Positions 1 through 5,251 of a stretch of 5,742 nucleotides of DNA are shown here, piece after piece. A model generated the notes under the pieces. The model saw nothing but the letters and a program-made list of their open reading frames with translations. It did not search any database and was not told the DNA's origin. The stretch covers positions 1 through 5,742 of the forward strand of contig JACMKL010000192.1 of NCBI GenBank assembly GCA_014380105.1, written 5' to 3'. The stretch comes from Candidatus Melainabacteria bacterium. GTDB taxonomy: Bacteria; Cyanobacteriota; Vampirovibrionia; Obscuribacterales; Obscuribacteraceae. Position 1 is the first letter of the stretch. Each line of letters begins with the position of its first letter. The translations under genes and the position numbers were made by a program.

Positions 1-340
1 CATCGTTACCTTCGATCCATCGCTGGGGAATCCGCTGCTCTGCAGCCAGTCTCTTCAGCCTGAAGCTATCAATGTAGAGCGCTGTAAGCAGGAATAAAGT
101 CGACTGAATGTCAGCATCATTCATGATCGTTGGACAGTGCCGCGAGATTGGAGTTTCTTCAGCGTCTTTGCCCATCTTTGTCTCGTCCTTTATGACTCGC
201 AATCGCGCTTCCAGATTGCTTGTCACCTCGAAGATAAAGCGCTTTCCGAGAGGCACAATCTGCCCGCGCATATGAAACTCGATTGGGCGGCGATCCCAAA
301 TCTCGTCGATCAGAAAACCTATGAATTGGCCTGTTTTCAC
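1..340 (-). CDS. Hypothetical protein, N-terminal 113 residues, GTG start, cut by the left window edge
   Basis: A leftward reading frame stays open from a GTG codon at 338-340 to the window edge, giving 113 complete codons. The start is well supported: a GGAG ribosome binding sequence sits at 347-350 (complement), six bases before the GTG, and an in-frame TAA lies two codons upstream, so no earlier start is possible. The protein begins MKTGQFIGFLIDEIWDRRPI and is a mixed, soluble-looking sequence. Residues 25-50 alternate hydrophobic and charged residues as beta strands would, and residues 77-104 look helical (hydrophobic stretch QSTLFLLTALYIDSF, then a basic segment). I see no signal peptide and do not recognise the family. 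It is the last of five genes in the same direction, 179 bases after the stop of the small membrane protein gene, so it may have its own promoter. Overlapping frames on both strands in this region lack such a start site and look like shadows. Confidence 0.7.
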   Translation of the reverse strand, partial: MKTGQFIGFLIDEIWDRRPIEFHMRGQIVPLGKRFIFEVTSNLEARLRVIKDETKMGKDAEETPISRHCPTIMNDADIQSTLFLLTALYIDSFRLKRLAAEQRIPQRWIEGND

Positions 341-461
341 TATTTACTCCCAGTCGCGAATTTGATTTGTCTGTTGTCCAACTTTGGCGCGCCTCAGAGC
401 CGTCCAGATGCCATGCTTTGCCCTGACCTGAAGCGGAAGGTGTTCCCGTGCTCAAATCAAC

Positions 462-480
462 GCCGCAAGGCAAGGGCGGC
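462..480 (-). terminator. Weak candidate hairpin after the 76-residue membrane protein gene
   Basis: A perfect 5-base inverted repeat (GCCGC / GCGGC, 9-base loop) begins about 40 bases after the stop codon at 520. In the leftward direction it is followed by GTTGATTTG, which is not a real T-run. It could be a poor intrinsic terminator or a chance repeat in the 179-base gap before the next gene. I see nothing else in that gap. Confidence 0.15.
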
Positions 481-519
481 TCGTCAGAGGTCGCTGCGCT
501 TTCGCCAGAGACTACTCAC

Positions 520-750
520 CTAGAAGGGCAGGCGAGTATTCAAAGACGGATAGAGAAAATACCCGAGGATTGCTCCCAATGTGGTGTAGGTGCCGCCAAG
601 GATAAAGGCGAGCAAGATGCTCAGCCCAATGCAGAGAGCGGAAGTCTGCGAGCGAGTCAAAGAGCCGATAGTGACTGTTTGACCGAGTCTCGTGCCGAAA
701 AATCCAATAGCACAGCCGATGCCGACTAACAGAATTACTGTTAACAACAT
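520..750 (-). CDS. Small two-helix membrane protein, 76 residues, unknown function
   Basis: This frame encodes a very hydrophobic protein starting MLLTVILLVGIGCAIGFF. I chose the ATG at 748-750 because GGAGA lies at 758-762 (complement), seven bases upstream. A GTG at 802-804 in the same frame would add 18 polar residues but has no ribosome binding sequence. Two membrane helices are visible, at about residues 2-20 and 37-61, joined by a short loop with Arg21 and Arg33, and the protein ends in a short polar tail (SLNTRLPF). Gly and small residues are frequent in both helices (GIGCAIGFFG, LGGTYTTLGAILG), as in helices that pack tightly or self-associate. It lies 133 bases downstream of the clpC-like gene on the same strand and may be co-transcribed with it. 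I do not recognise a family. A membrane-anchored partner, a small toxin-like peptide or an uncharacterised envelope protein are all possible. Confidence 0.7.
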   Translation of the reverse strand: MLLTVILLVGIGCAIGFFGTRLGQTVTIGSLTRSQTSALCIGLSILLAFILGGTYTTLGAILGYFLYPSLNTRLPF

Positions 751-883
751 ATTCTTGTCTCCATTTTCAAGTTTGAGTTTTCTGGAAGGAGGCTGCGCGG
801 TCACGCTTTCACGTAACCGGCAGCGGAAGCTTGAGCCCTGAGCTGACTACCTGAACCAGCCGTCTGGTACCGCCGATGATGAC

Positions 884-3385
884 TTACGCAGCCTTCTGTT
901 TTTCACCCTTGCTGTCTTCTCCACTGTCTTCTTTGCATTCGACAGCTTCGAGGCGGACACTCGTTTCACCTTTCTCATTCGTCTCGCCAAGGTCTGCGAA
1001 AATGCAAGAGCCTTCCGCAAAGTGCCCTGAGAGGATTTGTTCGGCGAGAGGATCTTCCAGCCAGCTCTGGATAGCGCGACGCAGTGGTCTTGCTCCATAG
1101 GCAGGATTGTATCCAATGTCGACCAGATAGTCGGTTGCCGCTGCAGTAACAATCAGGGACATGCCCAGGTCTTTGACGCGACGATATACTTCGGTCAGCA
1201 TGATATCTGCAACCAATCTGATCTCTTGCTTAACCAGTTGTCGGAACACCACGACTTCGTCCAACCGATTGAGGAATTCCGGTCTGTAGACCGCCTTGAG
1301 AGCGTCTGTGACTTGCTGCTTGATCTTCTGGTAATTCGCTTCTGCACGATTTTCTGGCGCTCCGAATTCGAAGCCCATAGTGCTTCCTCCTTTAGTGATC
1401 GCTTGAGCGGCGATATTTGAAGTCATGATCACCAGAGTGTTTTTGAAGTCCACAGTCCTGCCTTGACTGTCTGTCAGCCTTCCGTCTTCAAGGATTTGCA
1501 AGAAAAGATTGAAAACGTCCGGATGCGCTTTTTCGATTTCGTCAAAGAGCACAATTGAGTAAGGACGGCGGCGCACTGCCTCGGTGAGAAGTCCACCTTC
1601 GTCGTAGCCTACGTAACCTGGAGGTGAGCCGATTAGTCTACTCAGCGAGTGTTTCTCCATGTATTCGGACATATCCACTCGTATGATCGCTTCTTCCGAG
1701 TCGAACATGTAGCGCGCAAGGGCCTTCGCTAATTCTGTTTTGCCGACTCCAGTAGGACCAGTAAACATCAGGCTGGCAATTGGTCGTTTTGGATCTTTGA
1801 GGCCAACTCGTGCTCTCTGAATAGCCTTACAGGCAGCTTTGACAGCGTCTGTCTGACCGATCACCGAGCGGTGAATCTCGTCTTGCATGAGCAGCGATCT
1901 TGCTGATTCTGTAGCGGTCAATCTGTTGAGTGGCACACCGCTCCAGGCACTAACTACCTGAGCTGCGTCTTCGCCTGTAACTTCGGAGGCCGACATATCG
2001 ACTCCGAGCATCTTGATAGATGAGAGCAATGCAGCTTCATCAATCTTGAGCTGCTTTGCTGTCTCATACTCTTCTGTCCGCACCGCGTTTGCCTTGCGTT
2101 TTCGCAATTCAGTCAGTTCTTTTGAAAAACTGCTCTTTGATTTCCCGTTCTTGCGCAGGCTCACCGCCGAGCATGCTTCCTCGATCGCATCAATTGCTTT
2201 GTCCGGTAAGAAGCGGTCGCTGATGTAGCGGTCGCTCAGGCGCACTGATTCGACGACCGCGCCGTCTGTGATAGTTACAGCATAATGATTCTCCAACAGC
2301 GGTCGCAGACCGTAGAGAATTTGGATTGACTCTTCTGCTGTTGCAGGTGGGACGAGAATTGGCTGGAAACGTCTTTCTAGAGCGGCGTCTTTCTCGAAGT
2401 ATTTTTGAAAAGACTTGAGGTCTGTCATTCCGATACAGCGTAGGTCACCGCGTGCAAGAGCGGGCTTCAGTAAATTGGCTGCATCAGCACCGCCGCCGGC
2501 TGCTCCAGCACCAACCAGAGTGTGAATTTCGTCAATTACAAGCAGGATGTTCTTGCTCTTTTTTACCTCCGCAAGAATGCTTTTAATCCGCCCTTCAAAC
2601 TCGCCACGGTACTTCGTACCGGCAAGCAAGTTGCCAATGTTGAGCGAGATTACTTTGACGTTTTGGAGGTATTCAGGGACGAGGGGATCGTCAACAATCA
2701 TTTGTGCCAAACCGTTTGCAATGGCGGTTTTGCCGACACCAGGTTCACCAATCAGTATCACGTTGTTTTTGGTGCGGCGTCCCAGAATTTGAATTGTTCT
2801 CTGCAGTTCTTTCTGGCGACCAACGACTGGGTCAAGTTTGTGCTCCCGAGCCTCTCTGGTCAGGTCATCACCCATTTCGTCGAGAGTCGGAGTGCGTTGT
2901 TCTCCTCCGCTGGAAGAGCCGGCGAAAGCGAGCGCACCATCTCGATTTTTACCCGTTCCTGCACCATCAGTGATGCGCCCGCGCAGCGTATTTACATCGA
3001 TACCCAGACGCGTCAGAACAGTTCTAATACCGGGAAGCTCAATCAGGCACAGAGACAAGTCTTCAACTGTGATTTGCGAGCGACCCTGCCCTCGAGTTAG
3101 TTCTGCCGCTCGTGCCAATAAGCTAGTTGTTGCTGTCGACAAAGCAGGGTTGAATGTGCGTCTTGATTGTCCAGGGCGTACCTGAATTATGATCTGCTCG
3201 CGCAGTTGAGCATGTGTGACGTCACGGGAGCGCAGCACCAATGCGACAGTGTTGCGTTCTTGCAGAAATAGTCCCATCAAAAGATGTTCAGGCCTCACTT
3301 CTGCTTGATTTTCTGCGGATGCTTCTTCCTGAGCCTTAAGTAAGACTCGGGCGGCGGCATCATTTAAATTTCCAAATGGTTTCAT
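884..3385 (-). CDS. clpC: ClpC-type ATP-dependent unfoldase (Hsp100/AAA+, ClpA/B/C family), 833 residues
   Basis: This is a cytoplasmic hexameric ATPase that threads proteins through its pore, normally into the ClpP peptidase. Domains in order: a Clp N-domain with two diverged repeats (about 5-68 and 80-138); a Gly/Ser linker (141-163); AAA+ D1 with Walker A GEPGVGKT at 213-220, pore loop KYRG 258-261, Walker B LLVIDE 281-286 and Arg fingers 338-339; a short ClpC-length M-domain/UVR-like helical hairpin (about 420-458); and D2 with Walker A GPTGVGKT 543-550, pore loop GYVG 590-593, Walker B 611-616, sensor-1 Asn657, Arg707 finger and sensor-2 GAR 764-766. The length fits ClpC, and the short M-domain excludes ClpB. 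A Met-Gly-Phe tripeptide at 670-672 sits where ClpP-docking loops lie. The ATG at 3383-3385 has GAGG eight bases upstream. Oddities are Asp322 where D1 sensor-1 Thr is expected, the diverged N-domain, and a charged C-terminal tail (about 812-833). No CIRCE or CtsR box is visible upstream. Confidence 0.96.
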   Translation of the reverse strand: MKPFGNLNDAAARVLLKAQEEASAENQAEVRPEHLLMGLFLQERNTVALVLRSRDVTHAQLREQIIIQVRPGQSRRTFNPALSTATTSLLARAAELTRGQGRSQITVEDLSLCLIELPGIRTVLTRLGIDVNTLRGRITDGAGTGKNRDGALAFAGSSSGGEQRTPTLDEMGDDLTREAREHKLDPVVGRQKELQRTIQILGRRTKNNVILIGEPGVGKTAIANGLAQMIVDDPLVPEYLQNVKVISLNIGNLLAGTKYRGEFEGRIKSILAEVKKSKNILLVIDEIHTLVGAGAAGGGADAANLLKPALARGDLRCIGMTDLKSFQKYFEKDAALERRFQPILVPPATAEESIQILYGLRPLLENHYAVTITDGAVVESVRLSDRYISDRFLPDKAIDAIEEACSAVSLRKNGKSKSSFSKELTELRKRKANAVRTEEYETAKQLKIDEAALLSSIKMLGVDMSASEVTGEDAAQVVSAWSGVPLNRLTATESARSLLMQDEIHRSVIGQTDAVKAACKAIQRARVGLKDPKRPIASLMFTGPTGVGKTELAKALARYMFDSEEAIIRVDMSEYMEKHSLSRLIGSPPGYVGYDEGGLLTEAVRRRPYSIVLFDEIEKAHPDVFNLFLQILEDGRLTDSQGRTVDFKNTLVIMTSNIAAQAITKGGSTMGFEFGAPENRAEANYQKIKQQVTDALKAVYRPEFLNRLDEVVVFRQLVKQEIRLVADIMLTEVYRRVKDLGMSLIVTAAATDYLVDIGYNPAYGARPLRRAIQSWLEDPLAEQILSGHFAEGSCIFADLGETNEKGETSVRLEAVECKEDSGEDSKGEKQKAA

Positions 3386-3393
3386 CCGAATTG

Positions 3394-3397
3394 CCTC
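3394..3397 (-). promoter_or_regulatory. Ribosome binding site of the clpC-like gene, in a block shared with the next gene upstream
   Basis: On the leftward strand the gene is preceded by GAGGCAATTCGG and then ATG. The 15 bases running from GAGG through ATG match those before the 82-residue gene (3725-3739) at 14 positions, with the same 8-base spacer. Confidence 0.75.
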
Positions 3398-3409
3398 AAT
3401 AAATTAAGA

Positions 3410-3452
3410 CCCCGGCGCGTCTGTCCGCTTTAGAGCGATGATTTTGCCGGGG
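3410..3452 (-). terminator. G+C-rich nested inverted repeat between the 82-residue gene and clpC; possible terminator or attenuator
   Basis: A perfect 7-base inverted repeat (CCCCGGC at 3410-3416, GCCGGGG at 3446-3452) encloses a second small hairpin (CGCT 3426-3429 / AGCG 3434-3437, 4-base loop). In the direction of transcription the outer stem is followed by TCTTAATTTATT, which is T-rich but not a clean T-run. It begins 26 bases after the stop of the upstream gene and ends 24 bases before the clpC start. It could be a leaky intrinsic terminator or a structured leader that tunes clpC expression. A simple strong terminator is less likely given the 29-base outer loop. Confidence 0.35.
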
Positions 3453-3478
3453 ATGTTTTGAATCAGAAAAGGTCTCGA

Positions 3479-3727
3479 CTAGCGAAAGCTGGGTGCTCGC
3501 CGCAATGTGTTTTCGATTATTTGGACACGATTGCCGAGCCAATTAGCAAAGCCGACCAAATTGCGCGTGGTCTCCTGCGGGTAGATGGCAAGCGCAACCA
3601 CGGTAGTGACAAACGCTACCAGTGCGATCGGAGCAAGCCAGCGTGCCGCATAGGTGGCTGCGATGCTGCCGACGTAGATGATCAGCAAGACGATCAAGAC
3701 CAGAATTGTCCATCCAATAGCAGACAT
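3479..3727 (-). CDS. Small two-helix membrane protein, 82 residues, unknown function
   Basis: The frame starts at an ATG (3725-3727) with a strong GGAGG at 3736-3740, eight bases upstream, and ends at TAG. The product has two clear membrane helices, at about residues 4-26 (after MSAIG) and 30-49. A short hinge with Arg29 joins them. The remaining 33 residues are polar and probably helical, ending in a basic segment (LRRAPSFR) that would sit on the cytoplasmic side. There is no catalytic motif, and I do not recognise a family. The gene lies 50 bases after the stop of the 264-residue gene and 93 bases before clpC, all on one strand. It resembles the 76-residue gene on the other side of clpC only in size and two-helix plan. 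I see no clear sequence similarity between the two. A link to the ClpC product is suggested by position only. Confidence 0.75.
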   Translation of the reverse strand: MSAIGWTILVLIVLLIIYVGSIAATYAARWLAPIALVAFVTTVVALAIYPQETTRNLVGFANWLGNRVQIIENTLRRAPSFR

Positions 3728-3735
3728 TCGAATTG

Positions 3736-3740
3736 CCTCC
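3736..3740 (-). promoter_or_regulatory. Strong ribosome binding site of the 82-residue membrane protein gene
   Basis: GGAGG is followed by the 8-base spacer CAATTCGA and then ATG. GAGG, spacer and start match the clpC start site at 14 of 15 positions. This supports both start assignments. Confidence 0.8.
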
Positions 3741-3777
3741 GTGAATTTGTTTTTTTTGGTATGAAAACGAGCAAGGG

Positions 3778-4572
3778 CTAGTTTCTGCTCAGTGCCTCTT
3801 CGAGAGCTTCGGTAAGGGTGCTGAGGTGCTCACATTTTTCAACAAGAGCCTGACTGTTTGCCGCACCGCCTGTGGTATGAAGTATTTCGGCAAGCTTTGT
3901 GAGACCGGCATACGCTTCATCAGAGCGCTCCCAAAGAATGCGCATCTCCGTATTGCCGGCCACGAATGCTATCAAGTCGAGAGACTCGCCTTTACGCACT
4001 TTCAGTGCTGGAATTGGGGTTTGTTGATGACGAACAGCAATTACTTTGGTCGCCTGTTGCGCCGCCGGCAGTAATCTACCAACGAGTTTACTGACACTTA
4101 TGACGTCTGGGGACTCAGGAAACAACGCTGACTGCAGTCTTTCTGCCGCCACGAAGGCACCAGTAATCACTTTTGCGACCGGATTGTCCTCTGCATTGAT
4201 GACAGACGGATTCTGCATGATCATAAGAGTGGCGCGTTGAAGTTCACTGATTGCTTTCCTCCCGTCAGCAAATGCCGCTTGCAGTGATTGAGGCGCGAAC
4301 TCTGTAGTGGTAGATTCGCCGAAAATTTGGCGAGTGATAAAGAGGAGTGTACCGAGAAGCACTGTTGGTCTCTCGATGTCTTCTTGCGTAGTACCCTCGT
4401 AACCGGCTGGCTGAGAAATTACTACATTCGCAAGCGTAATATTCGACAGTATCTCCAATTCATTTGATGATGATTGAGAGTCGAGAGCGTCTTCTTGAAG
4501 GCTGTGTGTGATCAGGTCTTCCAGGGAAAAATCCTGATCAGACAGTGGGCTGGAATCTGAGACTGCATCCAT
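3778..4572 (-). CDS. Uncharacterised soluble, mainly helical protein, 264 residues
   Basis: I do not recognise this protein. The first 40 residues (from MDAVSDSSPLSDQDF) are rich in Ser, Asp and Glu and look disordered and acidic. The rest, about 65-262, reads as a series of amphipathic helices (for example 95-120, 131-150, 158-180, 216-232 and 240-262) with no transmembrane segment, signal peptide or obvious metal or nucleotide site. The chosen start, ATG at 4570-4572, is uncertain because only a poor GGTG precedes it. A TTG at 4633-4635 in frame would add 21 residues but has no ribosome binding sequence either, and the added residues are basic and hydrophobic, unlike the acidic stretch that follows. 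As the first leftward gene after the long divergent gap it is the likely promoter-proximal member of a group with the 82-residue protein and clpC. A substrate, adaptor or scaffold role is speculation. Confidence 0.7.
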   Translation of the reverse strand: MDAVSDSSPLSDQDFSLEDLITHSLQEDALDSQSSSNELEILSNITLANVVISQPAGYEGTTQEDIERPTVLLGTLLFITRQIFGESTTTEFAPQSLQAAFADGRKAISELQRATLMIMQNPSVINAEDNPVAKVITGAFVAAERLQSALFPESPDVISVSKLVGRLLPAAQQATKVIAVRHQQTPIPALKVRKGESLDLIAFVAGNTEMRILWERSDEAYAGLTKLAEILHTTGGAANSQALVEKCEHLSTLTEALEEALSRN

Positions 4573-5251
4573 GTGAACACCAAAGTAGAGTTTACAAACC
4601 TGCTGACCCTTGAAGAGGCGCGCGAAAACCAACAACGCAATTAACGCATCGATCGATCTGTGGCAGAGCCAGATAGCTAATGAGCGAACGATTGGGCGTT
4701 GATTTCGTATTTCCTAAACAGAGGTTCAAACAGGTGATACATAATCTCTATCAGACGATATTGCTCGTTTTAAAGAGCGAGTTAGTAATTTGAGGGAATG
4801 CATTTGGTCAAGTTGCACCAGAATTCCAGCTCGCAGTGCCTTGATAAATTGGTCATTGAAATTTCGAATGCTTGCGCTGCTATCGATAACCTCGCGTCAA
4901 AGTCCATTCATCATGCCTCAGCATAAGCTTCTCCGGACCTGCGCTCGACTATCAGTGGTATGGCTACTCTTAAACTGAAGATAATCACTAGTTGATTGTG
5001 CGTGTCGAATTTTGGCACTATTCATTATTCCTCAACATTTCCTCTCCACAGGCCACTTCACCAACTCTCTCGCTAAGCACCTCTAATAACCAATCCAATC
5101 TTCTTTCTGCATTTTCACTGCTTGAGCATTGAGAATCGAGTAGATATTTGCGTGGTTATTCAATGTCAGTGCGCTTTTGAGAGAGTACTAGATAGTGCTT
5201 TCTGTGAGTTTGTGGCGAGGAAAAGTACATTTGAATAAATGGAGCTTCGAT
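4573..5251. other. 679-base non-coding region between divergent genes
   Basis: The stretch must hold the promoters of both divergent units, but I see no convincing consensus pair. The best rightward candidate is weak: TTGAGC 5122-5127, 17 bases, TATTTG 5145-5150. Other structure includes a 10-base palindrome ATCGATCGAT (4648-4657), two copies of TGCGTT on the leftward strand (4634-4648), a short hairpin GCTC/GAGC around TTTTAAA (4763-4778), an imperfect inverted repeat AGTACT/AGTGCT (5184-5199), and a C+T-rich, G-poor run (about 5021-5120). Leftward, a 41-codon frame (4782-4907) has GAGG eight bases upstream. An overlapping frame (4726-4896) looks protein-like but lacks a start. No tRNA, rRNA, known riboswitch or mobile-element end is evident. 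Confidence 0.6.
5241..5244 (+). promoter_or_regulatory. Ribosome binding site of the WD40-like gene
   Basis: GGAG lies seven bases before the ATG at 5252-5254. An ATG overlapping it at 5239 is in another frame and closes after 15 codons, so 5252 is the start. Confidence 0.75.

Noticed and set aside
137..523. Rightward 128-codon frame and leftward 104-codon frame near the left end
   Set aside because: They overlap the GTG-start gene at 1-340 or the gap after it, have Cys/Arg/His-rich, unpatterned translations, and lack ribosome binding sequences. The GTG frame has both a good start and a protein-like product.
751..804. N-terminal extension of the 76-residue membrane protein from a GTG at 804
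   Set aside because: No ribosome binding sequence precedes that GTG, whereas the ATG at 750 has GGAGA at seven bases, and the extension would put 18 polar residues before the first helix.
855..868. Hairpin ACCAG/CTGGT just after the clpC stop codon as a terminator
   Set aside because: The stem is only 5 base pairs and no T-run follows in the leftward direction, so it cannot be supported as a terminator.
2522..3100. Long rightward open frame of 192 codons opposite clpC
   Set aside because: It lies wholly antisense to the well-conserved N-domain and D1 of the unfoldase, lacks a good ribosome binding site, and its translation is low in protein-like patterning. It is a shadow of the codon bias of clpC, as are the other rightward frames at 876-1420 and 2013-2228.
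884..3385. Assignment of the AAA+ gene as clpB or clpA
   Set aside because: The middle domain is far too short for ClpB, and the D2 and C-terminal sequence, the Gly-Phe docking loop and the UVR-like middle segment fit ClpC much better than ClpA.
4718..4735. GGTTCAAA resembling a tRNA T-loop
   Set aside because: No matching acceptor, D or anticodon stem could be found on either side, so there is no tRNA here.
4790..4978. Rightward 62-codon frame from a TTG in the divergent gap
   Set aside because: No ribosome binding site, rare start codon, Cys/Arg/Ser-rich unpatterned product; probably chance.
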